Below, piece by piece: positions 16,507 to 25,204 of a DNA stretch of 45,187 nucleotides (the stretch's first letter is position 1; every line of letters begins with the position of its first letter). The notes under the pieces were generated by a model. It did not search any database and was not told the DNA's origin. It was given only the letters and a program-made list of their open reading frames with translations. The DNA is from RUG100 sp963542695. Lineage in GTDB: Bacteria > Bacillota > Clostridia > Peptostreptococcales > Anaerovoracaceae. The DNA is taken from contig CAUTYX010000013.1 in assembly GCA_963542695.1 (NCBI GenBank), forward strand, positions 1-45,187, written 5' to 3'. Made by a program: the position numbers and the translations under genes.

Positions 16507-18396
16507 TTACGCTTCTCCATTGTTATGATTTTTCTTTCTCGTCCATACAATGGCCAGCAATACTAAACCGGATACGGTTAACATTACGCCGTATAGCCAT
16601 AGAACTCGTGAATCTCCGGTTTTATGTACGCTCTTACCTGTGCTTCCACTGCTATTTGGGCCTTGTTGCGATTTTTGTAATTTTTTGGATTGGTTGTCAT
16701 TTTGCTTTTTGGACACGTCTGCTCTATCATCAGTAACGATTAACTTGCCATCCTTATATTCTACCTTGCCATTGGTAATGGTAGAGTGAACGGTTACTTT
16801 TCCTTCTTTGTCTACGCTAAAGACAAAATCCATTACTACTTCGAGGCCTTTTGGTGCCGCTGCTTCATGGAAGGTGTATTTTTTACCTACTTCCAGTCCA
16901 TGAAGTACATGGTCTTGATCCTTTTCTGTAACCCATCCATGTTCAATAGTATCTAAATCAATACTGTCTGTATAATAGTAGATAGCCAGCTGCGTAACTG
17001 TTTTAAAGGCCGTATCTGTAATGTTTTTATTGCCTTCCATATCCTCTGTCTGTAACTTCAACGTATTACTAGGATATCCGGCAGAAATAACCTTCTGGAC
17101 TTTGGAATAAAAATCAGTTGCATTTTTTATTCTTGGCGTTTGGGCGTAGGTAATCAACTTTTCTTTTCCAACATACTTTGTATAGCGAAGATATATTTCT
17201 TTCATAGATTGGATGTCCATGTAGTTTATAGACTCCCCTTCGTCATCACTTTCTGCCGGTTCATGTTTGTCGATGTTAAAACAATACAGTACTTGGCCTT
17301 TGGTATTTTCATCTCGTAGGTAGTAATGCTTTCCATAAGGTGTTGTCCCCCATGAGAAAGATGAATCATTTCTATCTGCAAAGGCTTCGTAATTTTCTCC
17401 GCCAATCTCTTCTAAATCCTTTACTTCTTCGTAGGTTTCGCCTTTTTTAACGAAAACTTTTCCATTTTGTACCTTAAAAAAGATATCGTTTGCTTGTGTA
17501 TATCCATCGGGAACTCCTGTCTCCGACAATACATATACTTGCCCTTCTTCCAAACTGTTAATATCGATGGCATGCTTGGTATCTGTCGTCTTCCAAGGCT
17601 CTCCTACTTTGTCTTTCTTGTCTTCTCCCTTGAAAATGGTCAACTGTGCATCTTTAACCACAGTGCCCGTTCCCTTTTCTACCTTGTTGATAAACATTTT
17701 GGTAGCCTTAAAGGTGGACTTTGTGGAGTCCTCTTTGGAATCATCACCTTTGGGATTCTCCGGTTCTACCACGTCACCTCCACGGTCACTTGGCATTTTC
17801 GGTGTATCAGGGACAGCATCGGCACTTAATAAATGCTGATATGCACTATCCTTACTAATAAACAAGTTTAATTTATACGTCAACGGAACCTTTTTAGTCA
17901 CTACTTCATCTAAATTGGCAGAAACTAATTTTTTAATGGCTGCCGTCATTAGATTTTTTTGCTCCAATGTTGTGTCGTATTGAGATGCCCATTTGTCATA
18001 GTCTTTCTTTTGACTATCCGAATAATGCCAAATGGCATTTTGGGTCACCAATATGGCATTTAAAGGCTCTATGCCATTCATAATACCATTGGCATTATTA
18101 GGGTATCCATTATATAGAACTCGCAGTATAGCCTTGTTTAATTCTTCTCCCTCTACACTGGGATTGGTGGCATACTGTGTAAAAACACTGCCCGATCCGT
18201 TCATCGGATCGTAATTGGGATAACCTTTAGTATAAGCATCATAACCTAACCAAGGATAATCCGGATCTGCATTTGTCACAGTAGGAATCTCCTCTGTGGT
18301 TCCATTAGCATATGCAAAATTCCCCCCTATATTGGAAAAGAGTATACTAAGCACCATAATTGCAATCATTATGGTTCGTCCTATGCATTTTTTCAT
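16507..18396 (-). CDS. Thioester-domain surface adhesin with Cna-B modules
   Basis: Exported 629-residue wall protein. Residues 1-30 are a signal peptide. Region 45-195 resembles a thioester domain (YNGYPNN; TQNAIW at 118-123) but contains no cysteine. Residues 228-330 are a Cna-B/SpaA-type domain (FINKVEKGTG, LSETGVPDGY with likely isopeptide E292). Residues 345-490 are a second thioester-like domain with both partners: YC at 371-372 and TQLAIY at 468-473. C372 is the only cysteine in the mature protein. Residues 494-557 are only the C-terminal half of another Cna-B domain (FHEAAAPKG). HKTGD (591-595), a hydrophobic helix and TRKK form a sortase-like signal. Thioester domains in Gram-positive adhesins bond covalently to host or surface ligands. 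Start chosen at MKKCIGRT, after AGAGGAG; the longer frame includes this ribosome site. Confidence 0.82.
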   Translation of the reverse strand: MKKCIGRTIMIAIMVLSILFSNIGGNFAYANGTTEEIPTVTNADPDYPWLGYDAYTKGYPNYDPMNGSGSVFTQYATNPSVEGEELNKAILRVLYNGYPNNANGIMNGIEPLNAILVTQNAIWHYSDSQKKDYDKWASQYDTTLEQKNLMTAAIKKLVSANLDEVVTKKVPLTYKLNLFISKDSAYQHLLSADAVPDTPKMPSDRGGDVVEPENPKGDDSKEDSTKSTFKATKMFINKVEKGTGTVVKDAQLTIFKGEDKKDKVGEPWKTTDTKHAIDINSLEEGQVYVLSETGVPDGYTQANDIFFKVQNGKVFVKKGETYEEVKDLEEIGGENYEAFADRNDSSFSWGTTPYGKHYYLRDENTKGQVLYCFNIDKHEPAESDDEGESINYMDIQSMKEIYLRYTKYVGKEKLITYAQTPRIKNATDFYSKVQKVISAGYPSNTLKLQTEDMEGNKNITDTAFKTVTQLAIYYYTDSIDLDTIEHGWVTEKDQDHVLHGLEVGKKYTFHEAAAPKGLEVVMDFVFSVDKEGKVTVHSTITNGKVEYKDGKLIVTDDRADVSKKQNDNQSKKLQKSQQGPNSSGSTGKSVHKTGDSRVLWLYGVMLTVSGLVLLAIVWTRKKNHNNGEA

Positions 18397-18606
18397 TTTG
18401 TAATAATCTCCTCTCATTGCATTAAAAAATGACACACAACTGGTAAGAAGCCCTCTTTCATTGCATAATAGATTGGTCTAATTTAGATTCTTAATTCATC
18501 ACTCTACATATCTAGAATACCAAAAAGAAACGAAATTGTATATATTTTCCTTAGCTAAATAATCATGGAAAATTTGCCAAAAGACTTATGTCTTTTCAAA
18601 ACAAAA

Positions 18607-18642
18607 ATCGGCATCACCAGTATTTCTACTAATGATGCCGAT
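18607..18642 (-). terminator. Terminator of the rnf operon
   Basis: ATCGGCATCA and TGATGCCGAT form a perfect 10-bp stem; TTTTTGTTTT follows on the minus strand, 37 bases after the rnfB stop. Confidence 0.9.
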
Positions 18643-18678
18643 ATACTTCTGAAAAATATTGTTTCTAAGAAATCTATC

Positions 18679-19494
18679 CTAGGAAACCTTTTTCTTTTTT
18701 CCTTTTGTGCGGTCAATAATAATGGCTCCGGTCGGGCATTCCTTGGCACACAATCCACAGGATTTACATTTTTCCTGATCAATGAGTGCCAAACCATCTT
18801 CCACGTGAATGGCGTCAAATTTGCAAACTTTTTCACATTTTTTGCATCCAATACAAGCCACTTTACAAGCTTGCATGGCTTTCTTGCCTACATCGTGGTT
18901 ACTACACTTAACCATAATTTTAACGGTTTCCGGCATAATATCGATAATGCTCTGCGGGCAAGTCTTAGCACAGACACCGCATCCGACACACATGTTGTGG
19001 TCGATTCCCGGGATCCCGTTAATCATCTTCATAGCATCATAAGGACACGCTTTGACACAGTCTCCCAGCCCCAGACAGCCGGATTTGCAGGACCATTCCC
19101 CACCATAAAACTGTTTTGCAGCTTCACAAGTTGGGAAACCGGAATACTCTACAACCTTTTGCTTTTTATCACAATCCCCGGAGCATCTTAAATATGCTTT
19201 CTGTGGTACCACATCACCACCGGCAACACCTAGGATTGTAGCAATTTCTTCTGCTACCTTTGCGGCTCCCGGAATACATGCTGTGGGAGAAACGTTTTCC
19301 GGATCTGCAGCCAATGCGGCGGCATAGTCATCACATCCTGCAAAACCGCAAGCACCGCAGTTAGCGCCGGGAAGAACATCTCTGACCTTTACCTGTGTTT
19401 CATCTACAGGTACAGCCATAAATTTACTGGCCATAACGAGGATGACAGCAAAGACCAGCCCCATGACAGCAGTTAAAATAATAGGTGCTAACAT
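18679..19494 (-). CDS. rnfB: Rnf complex subunit B (ferredoxin-type iron-sulfur protein)
   Basis: Electron-entry subunit of the ferredoxin:NAD+ oxidoreductase. A membrane helix (about residues 3-26) is followed by the CGACGFAGCDDYAAAL Fe-S domain. A cysteine-rich module then carries multiple CxxCxxCxxxCP motifs, including CVGCGVCAKTCP, CIGCKKCEKVC and CKSCGLCAKECP. It ends in a basic tail (RTKGKKKKVS). The 271-residue length fits clostridial RnfB. It is the last gene of the operon, 12 bases after rnfA, with AAGGAGG upstream. Confidence 0.95.
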   Translation of the reverse strand: MLAPIILTAVMGLVFAVILVMASKFMAVPVDETQVKVRDVLPGANCGACGFAGCDDYAAALAADPENVSPTACIPGAAKVAEEIATILGVAGGDVVPQKAYLRCSGDCDKKQKVVEYSGFPTCEAAKQFYGGEWSCKSGCLGLGDCVKACPYDAMKMINGIPGIDHNMCVGCGVCAKTCPQSIIDIMPETVKIMVKCSNHDVGKKAMQACKVACIGCKKCEKVCKFDAIHVEDGLALIDQEKCKSCGLCAKECPTGAIIIDRTKGKKKKVS

Positions 19495-19506
19495 TTGTCT
19501 TCCTCC

Positions 19507-20097
19507 TTATCCAAAGATTCCATCTACCATTCCGGAGAATCCCATAAAGGACATAGCCAAGATGCTGGCTGCTACCAGGGTAGAAGGAGCACCTTTGAAA
19601 GCTTCCGGAATATCGTTGTGTTCAATGCTCTCTCTAACTCCTGCAAAGAGTACCATAGCCAACATGAAACCGATGCCGGCACCAAGAGAGTTTACAATAG
19701 ACAGACCATAGTTATATCCGTTTGTAATATTGGAAATAGCCACACCCAGTACAGCACAGTTGGTGGTAATCAACGGAAGATATACACCAAGGGATTTGTG
19801 GAGAGCCGGCATATATTTTTTCATAGCCGTTTCTACCAGCTGTACCAAAGAAGCAATAACCAAGATAAATACTACCGTCTGCATAAAGCCGATTCCGTAT
19901 GGATCCAGCAAGAAAGTCTGAATAGGCCAGGTTACAACCGTAGCCAATACCATTACAAAGATTACAGCTCCACTCATACCAACGGCAGAGTCCAGTTTTT
20001 TAGAAACGCCCAAGAAAGGACAAATCCCAAGGAACTGGGCCAGAACATAGTTGTTGATCAGAATCATACTGAACAAAATCATCAGCATCATTTTCAT
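19507..20097 (-). CDS. rnfA: Rnf complex subunit A
   Basis: Integral membrane subunit, 196 residues, six predicted helices. The family segments NNYVLAQFLGICPFLGVSKK and TNCAVLGVAISN are visible. RnfA and RnfE are inverted homologues that face each other in the membrane and together hold a Fe-S centre at conserved cysteines (C in GICPF and TNCAV here). The ATG overlaps the rnfE stop by 4 bases (ATGA). Confidence 0.96.
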   Translation of the reverse strand: MKMMLMILFSMILINNYVLAQFLGICPFLGVSKKLDSAVGMSGAVIFVMVLATVVTWPIQTFLLDPYGIGFMQTVVFILVIASLVQLVETAMKKYMPALHKSLGVYLPLITTNCAVLGVAISNITNGYNYGLSIVNSLGAGIGFMLAMVLFAGVRESIEHNDIPEAFKGAPSTLVAASILAMSFMGFSGMVDGIFG

Positions 20098-20777
20098 TTC
20101 TGTTCACTCTCCTTTCCACAAGTTCCTTTGTCACAGGATTCGGCCATTAGGCATCCGGAACAATCAAAAGTGTTTACTTTCTTTACATCCTTGCCTTTGA
20201 TAATCTGGTTAATCAATGCAGTCAGAACACCAAATACAAAGAATCCACCGGCTGGCAGCATGAAGAAAATCATTGGATGTGCTGTCAGTCCGCCAAGGGC
20301 AAAGCCGAGAACGGTACCGGCACCAAGAATTTCTCTGATAGTTCCCATGATAAAACATGCAATGGTAAATCCGATACCCATTCCAAGACCATCAAGAGCG
20401 GAGTCTACAACACCATTCTTACCGGCAAAGGCTTCGGCACGTCCCAAAATAATACAGTTTACTACAATCAATGGAATGTATAATCCCAAAGATTTGTTGA
20501 GATCAGGCAGGAATGCCTGCATCATCATCTGTACAACGGTTACCAAGGAAGCGATAACTACGATATAACACGGGATTCTTACATTATCGGGAATCACGTT
20601 TTTCAAAATGGAAATGATTATATTAGAGAAGAACAATACTGCCAGAGTACAACCTCCCATACCAAGTCCGTTAATTGCTGATGTGGTAGTAGCCAGGAAT
20701 GGACAACATCCCAAAAGCAACATCAGCGTAGGGTTTTCTTTGAAAAAGCCCTTTGTCAAAATAGATAGCTTATTCAT
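20094..20777 (-). CDS. rnfE: Rnf complex subunit E
   Basis: Integral membrane subunit homologous to RnfA, 227 residues. It has the paired motifs LGCCPFLATTTSAINGLGMG and VNCIILGRAEAFA. The C-terminus adds a cysteine-rich soluble tail (DCSGCLMAESCDKGTCGKE) of five cysteines not needed by the core fold; it may bind a metal or Fe-S cluster. AAGGGGGT precedes the ATG, right after the rnfG stop. Confidence 0.94.
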   Translation of the reverse strand: MNKLSILTKGFFKENPTLMLLLGCCPFLATTTSAINGLGMGGCTLAVLFFSNIIISILKNVIPDNVRIPCYIVVIASLVTVVQMMMQAFLPDLNKSLGLYIPLIVVNCIILGRAEAFAGKNGVVDSALDGLGMGIGFTIACFIMGTIREILGAGTVLGFALGGLTAHPMIFFMLPAGGFFVFGVLTALINQIIKGKDVKKVNTFDCSGCLMAESCDKGTCGKESEQK

Positions 20778-20779
20778 GC

Positions 20780-21247
20780 TTATTTACCCCCTTTGCTCAT
20801 GGCCTTTTGAATGGCATGATACACTCCGTTGGAGGAGATTGTTGCACCGGTAATCGTGTCCAGACTCTTATTATCCTTGATGTTGTTTTCCTTCAAGTTG
20901 TTCAAATCTTTTGCAGTTTTTCCGATGTACATTTTCAGGTAACCGGGGTCGTGAGCCTTGGTTCCAAGACCCGGTGTGTCAGCGTGATCTGTTACGGTAA
21001 CGCCGGTAATTGTACCTTTTTCATCTACACCAACCATTACAGTCAAATCGCCACCAAAGCTCTTTGCTACACCCTGAATAGCCTGACCCTTAGTGCCTTT
21101 GGGCAAAACCATGGCCTGGGCATCTTTGATGGTTTGTTTATTAACCTTTGCAATGGTGTCTTTGGTTTTTGCATTTGTCATAGCCAGCGCTGCACTGGTA
21201 ATGAGACAAATAATTGTCAATACGATGATGGGTTTTACCATTTTCAT
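20780..21247 (-). CDS. rnfG: Rnf complex subunit G (covalent FMN protein)
   Basis: Membrane-anchored flavoprotein. An N-terminal helix (VKPIIVLTIICLITSAALAM) is followed by an extracytoplasmic FMN-binding domain. The flavinylation motif is in DTITGATISSNGV, the threonine of TGATIS being the expected covalent FMN site. At 155 residues it is on the short side for RnfG. I start at MKMVKP because it overlaps the rnfD stop (ATGA) and has GGAGG upstream. Confidence 0.93.
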   Translation of the reverse strand: MKMVKPIIVLTIICLITSAALAMTNAKTKDTIAKVNKQTIKDAQAMVLPKGTKGQAIQGVAKSFGGDLTVMVGVDEKGTITGVTVTDHADTPGLGTKAHDPGYLKMYIGKTAKDLNNLKENNIKDNKSLDTITGATISSNGVYHAIQKAMSKGGK

Positions 21248-22179
21248 TTGAGACCACCTCCGCAGAAACGTTTGTTGCACCAGTTGTCAATAAATGGAGT
21301 CAAAATGTTCATAAGAATAATGGAGAAGGAAACGCCTTCCGGATAGGATCCGAAGAGACGAATGCCCATGGTAATGATACCGCATCCAATACCGAATATG
21401 ATTTTGCCTCTCCAATCCATTGGAGTTGTCGCATAGTCAGTGGCCATAAAGATTGCTCCCAGCATAACACCACCGGCAAAAATATGGGTAACAGGATCTT
21501 GACCTGCAATGAGAGCCAAAATAAACACAGTTGCCACAAATGCAATCGGTGTAGCAGGAGAAATAATCTTCTTCCATACCAGGTATACACCACCAATCAG
21601 CAGTGCCAGAGCACTAACTTCACCTAGGGAACCTCCACAGTTTCCAAGGAACAAATCCATGTTGGAGTAGTTGGATTGACCACTTTCGTTTAGCAGTCCC
21701 AAGGCGGTCGGTCCTGTCAACGCATCGGCGCCTGCTTTCATTGCTCTAGGAAGAGGCCATGAGGTCATTTCTGTCGCAAAGGATACAAACAGAACAATAC
21801 GCGCTGTCAACGCCGGGTTCACAAAGTTCTGTCCAATTCCTCCAAAGAGGTTCTTTGCAATAAAGATGGCTACAAAACATCCGATAACAGCCATCCAGAA
21901 TGGGAAGTTTGAAGGCAGGTTGTAGGCCAGCAATACGCCGGTAACAACCGCTGACAAATCCCAAATTGTGCTCTCTCTCTTGGTGATTTTACAGAACAAC
22001 CATTCGAAAACCACGCAGGCAACAGCACATACACAAACCAGTGCCAATGATCTGAATCCGAATTCATACACGGCCACCAGCAATGCAGGAACCAATGCGA
22101 TGAGAACATCCAGCATGATTCTCTGTGTGTTTGGCGATGAAATAATATGAGGAGCGTAAGCTACATTTGGTTTACTCAT
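21244..22179 (-). CDS. rnfD: Rnf complex subunit D
   Basis: Polytopic NqrB-like subunit, 311 residues, carrying a second covalent FMN. The segment ADALTGPTALGLL contains the family flavinylation-site threonine in a GxTALG context, and FVNPALTARIVLF is typical. It is part of the ion-translocating path. I chose MSKPNVAYAPH: AAGGAGG lies upstream and the ATG overlaps the rnfC stop by 4 bases; the longer open frame lies inside rnfC. Confidence 0.94.
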   Translation of the reverse strand: MSKPNVAYAPHIISSPNTQRIMLDVLIALVPALLVAVYEFGFRSLALVCVCAVACVVFEWLFCKITKRESTIWDLSAVVTGVLLAYNLPSNFPFWMAVIGCFVAIFIAKNLFGGIGQNFVNPALTARIVLFVSFATEMTSWPLPRAMKAGADALTGPTALGLLNESGQSNYSNMDLFLGNCGGSLGEVSALALLIGGVYLVWKKIISPATPIAFVATVFILALIAGQDPVTHIFAGGVMLGAIFMATDYATTPMDWRGKIIFGIGCGIITMGIRLFGSYPEGVSFSIILMNILTPFIDNWCNKRFCGGGLK

Positions 22180-23495
22180 TTTTTGCCAGCCTCCTTTATA
22201 GCACCTTTGCCAAGGTGATTGACAAAGCTGAGAGGTCTCCGTGCCGGACAGACATAGGAGCAGCTCCCGCATTCCATACATTGCATCAACTTATATTTCT
22301 TCAATGGTTCAATGTCCCCTCTTTCGTATGCGTCCGAATACAACTTCGGCAGCAGATGGAACGGACAGGCCTCATGACATTTACCGCAGTTAATACACTG
22401 GGTCTGTTTTGCCGTTTCTGCTTCGGGACCGCTAAAGCAAAGAATAGCACCGTTGGCACGGATAACAGAAGCGTCCACATTGTCCAGTGTTTTTCCCATC
22501 ATAGGGCCACCGGCAATAATACGCTTTGGTTCATTTTTAAATCCTCCGGTAGCTTCTACTACATCTTTTACCTGGGCACCGATGGGAACGGTAATATTGG
22601 TCGGATTCTTAATGGCGGTTCCGTCAACAGTCAATGTCTTGTGAACCAACGGCATACCTGTCTTTAGGTATTTATTGATTTCCGCAATGGATGTTACGTT
22701 GGATACAATAACACCAACATCAGCCGGTAGTACGCCTGCATCAATCAGCTTGCCGGTTGTTTCGTAAATCAGTACACGCTCTGCCCCCTGTGGATAGCTG
22801 GACTTTAATGTCTGTACAGTAATTTTATCTGCCAATCCCTGTTCTGCAATGAGTGATTTCAACAGTTCAATGGCTTTCGGTTTGTTGCCTTCAATACCGA
22901 TAATGGTTTTTTTCAGCTCCAGCTGATCCATGGTAATAACAATACCATCGATAATGTCCTGGGGATGATCAATCATTTGCCGGTAGTCAGAGGTCAAGAA
23001 AGGCTCACACTCTGCACCGTTAATAATGAGAGTGTCTACCTGGTCTAAGTTCTTTGGATTGAACTTTACAAAAGTTGGGAACGAAGCACCGCCGCAGCCA
23101 ACAACACCACTGGCTTTGACAGCGTTAATGAAGTCTTCTCTTGTTTCCACTTTGGGAGGTTCCAAACCCTCCATAATTTCATGCTGGTGGTCATTTTTGA
23201 TCACCACTGAAGTTTCGTTGCCGCCGAACATGTTGGTACTCTGACGAATTTCTGTTACTTCGCCGGAAATACTAGCATAAATCGGAACACACAGGAAAGC
23301 ATCACTGTCGCCGATGCACTGACCGATTTTAACGTGATCGCCTTTTTTTACGGTCGGTTTGCATGGGGCGCCAATATGCTGGGACATAGGCAGAATAACC
23401 TGTTCAGGATCTTCCATCATAGTGGGAGCCTGATTCATGGTATTCTTATTATGTCTCACCTTGATGCTACCTAGAGCATGTAGTAATTGATTCAT
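22176..23495 (-). CDS. rnfC: Rnf complex subunit C (NADH-binding)
   Basis: Peripheral cytoplasmic subunit where NAD+ is reduced. The 439 residues include the NuoF-like FMN/NADH region (GVVGCGGASFPTFVKF, NGAECEPFLTSDYR), an SLBB-type region, and two ferredoxin clusters, CINCGKCHEACP and CMECGSCSYVCP. It is first in the operon order C-D-G-E-A-B. The ATG giving MNQLLHAL lies 11 bases after AGGAGG; a TTG three codons earlier lies too close to it. Confidence 0.95.
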   Translation of the reverse strand: MNQLLHALGSIKVRHNKNTMNQAPTMMEDPEQVILPMSQHIGAPCKPTVKKGDHVKIGQCIGDSDAFLCVPIYASISGEVTEIRQSTNMFGGNETSVVIKNDHQHEIMEGLEPPKVETREDFINAVKASGVVGCGGASFPTFVKFNPKNLDQVDTLIINGAECEPFLTSDYRQMIDHPQDIIDGIVITMDQLELKKTIIGIEGNKPKAIELLKSLIAEQGLADKITVQTLKSSYPQGAERVLIYETTGKLIDAGVLPADVGVIVSNVTSIAEINKYLKTGMPLVHKTLTVDGTAIKNPTNITVPIGAQVKDVVEATGGFKNEPKRIIAGGPMMGKTLDNVDASVIRANGAILCFSGPEAETAKQTQCINCGKCHEACPFHLLPKLYSDAYERGDIEPLKKYKLMQCMECGSCSYVCPARRPLSFVNHLGKGAIKEAGKK

Positions 23496-23593
23496 AATGG
23501 CCAAATCCTCCTAGAATATTGCGAATAACGAAAGCCGTTTTGACTTTCCTTGTAATGGTGACTATTTAGTAATCATACCATCTCAAAGTGTAG

Positions 23594-23620
23594 TTTATAC
23601 TTCAATCAATACTGTGTCAA
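23594..23620 (-). promoter_or_regulatory. Putative promoter of the rnf operon
   Basis: TTGACA (23615-23620) and TATAAA (23594-23599) on the minus strand. The spacer is only 15 bases, so strength is uncertain. The rest of the 281-base gap to the next gene holds AT-rich sequence, including a near-palindrome at 23661-23682 that could end the upstream dehydrogenase gene. Confidence 0.45.
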
Positions 23621-23776
23621 TGCTATAACGAAAGGAAACTTGTAACTAGTTTTTTTCTATAAACAATTTTAAAAATTTGTTTAAAAACACCTAAAAAGCG
23701 GCCGGATAAAATTTGTTTTTCCTACCACTTTTCTTTTTTCGTATATAGAAATTGAATGCCTGTTTCCTTAGGAATT

Positions 23777-25168
23777 CTATTGGTTTTTCCGTTGGTCGAT
23801 GATCCGTGCTACGTGGACACCACTGGCCGAAGCGTGGGACAATGAATGTGTAACACCGCTGCCATCACCTATAATATAGAGACCTTTGTGTTTGGATTCC
23901 AGATTTTCATCCAACTCTACTTCCATATTATAGAACTTTACTTCTACGCCGTACAGCAATGTATCATCATTAGCTGTCCCCGGTGCAATAGAATCCAGTG
24001 CATAAATCATTTCCATAATGCCATCTAGGATTCTCTTTGGAAGTACCAAACTTAAATCCCCCGGCGTCGCTGCCAAGGTAGGTGTCACCAATCCCTCGCT
24101 AATACGCTTTTCTGTACTGCGACGACCTCGAATCAAATCTCCGAACCGCTGAACAATGACACCGCCGCCCAGCATATTGGAGAGGCGAGCAATACTTTCG
24201 CCATAACCGTTACTGTCTTTAAAAGGTTCGGAAAAATGTTTGGCAACAAGTAGGGCGAAGTTGGTATTTTCCGTTTGCTTTTCTACTCCTTCATAACTAT
24301 GGCCGTTGACCGTTACAATGCCATTGGTGTTTTCATTCACCACAATACCATGAGGATTCATACAAAAAGTACGGACACGGTCTTCAAACTGCTCTGTTCG
24401 ATGGACAATTTTGCTCTCATATAGTTCGTCGGTTAAATCCGAGAAAATAACAGCCGGCAATTCCACTCGAACACCAATATCTACCCGATTGGATTTTGTG
24501 GGAATATCCAGTTCCTTGCAAACCGTTTCCATCCATTTGCTGCCGCTGCGACCAACCGAGACAATGCAATTCTCACATTGTACTTTTTTCTCTCCGTTAC
24601 AAACTACATATCCGCCCTTTTCCAGCTTTTCAATATGGTTTACTGCCGTAAAGAATCGGAAGTCTACCTTGTTCTTTAGTTCATAGTAGATATTTTCTAA
24701 CACAACATAGTTAATATCTGTTCCAAGGTGACGCACAGAAGCATCCAACAATTTTAGCTTGTTCTGCATACAGACTTTCTTAAAGTGGGTTCCGGAGGTG
24801 GAGTATAGCTTGGTACCTTCTCCCCCGTGAGACAAATTTATTTCGTCTACGTATTCCATTAGCTGGATGGCTTTCTTTTTGCCGATATGTTCATATAGTG
24901 TTCCCCCGAAATCATTGGTGATGTTGTATTTTCCATCCGAAAAAGCACCTGCTCCACCGAATCCACTCATAATGGAACAGCTCTTACAGTGGATACACGA
25001 CTTTATTTTATCGCCATCAATGGGACAATGCCGCTGGTGCAACGGCGCCCCCTCTTCAAAGACAACAATTGATACATCCGGAGTTTGTTTCAGTAATTCA
25101 TACGCGGCAAAAATACCACCGGGACCGGCCCCTATGATGGCAACATCATATTTTTCCGTTTTTTCCAT
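23777..25168 (-). CDS. FAD-dependent dehydrogenase (COG2509 type)
   Basis: 463-residue flavoprotein, substrate unknown. DVAIIGAGPGGIFAAYEL (about residues 8-25) is the FAD Rossmann motif; GLYIIGDGSGVTHSL near the C-terminus is the second FAD contact. Residues 48-64 hold cysteines spaced C-x9-C-x2-C-x2-C (48, 58, 61, 64) followed by GFGGAGAFSDGKYN, which could bind an iron-sulfur cluster. No pyridine-nucleotide domain is obvious. It begins 36 bases after the PAP2 gene and may be the last gene of the folate operon transcript. Confidence 0.82.
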   Translation of the reverse strand: MEKTEKYDVAIIGAGPGGIFAAYELLKQTPDVSIVVFEEGAPLHQRHCPIDGDKIKSCIHCKSCSIMSGFGGAGAFSDGKYNITNDFGGTLYEHIGKKKAIQLMEYVDEINLSHGGEGTKLYSTSGTHFKKVCMQNKLKLLDASVRHLGTDINYVVLENIYYELKNKVDFRFFTAVNHIEKLEKGGYVVCNGEKKVQCENCIVSVGRSGSKWMETVCKELDIPTKSNRVDIGVRVELPAVIFSDLTDELYESKIVHRTEQFEDRVRTFCMNPHGIVVNENTNGIVTVNGHSYEGVEKQTENTNFALLVAKHFSEPFKDSNGYGESIARLSNMLGGGVIVQRFGDLIRGRRSTEKRISEGLVTPTLAATPGDLSLVLPKRILDGIMEMIYALDSIAPGTANDDTLLYGVEVKFYNMEVELDENLESKHKGLYIIGDGSGVTHSLSHASASGVHVARIIDQRKNQ

Positions 25169-25204
25169 TTTCTTTCTCCATTACACAAACTAACACAAAC
25201 ACAT

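Noticed and set aside
19495..20568. A 357-codon open frame on the plus strand across rnfA and rnfE
   Set aside because: It is the antisense shadow of two clearly conserved Rnf genes, with no ribosome site and a composition unlike real proteins.
23661..23682. AT-rich near-palindrome upstream of rnf as a Rex redox operator
   Set aside because: It does not match the TTGTTAA-N4-TTAACAA pattern well and sits beyond the -35; it may just be a weak terminator.
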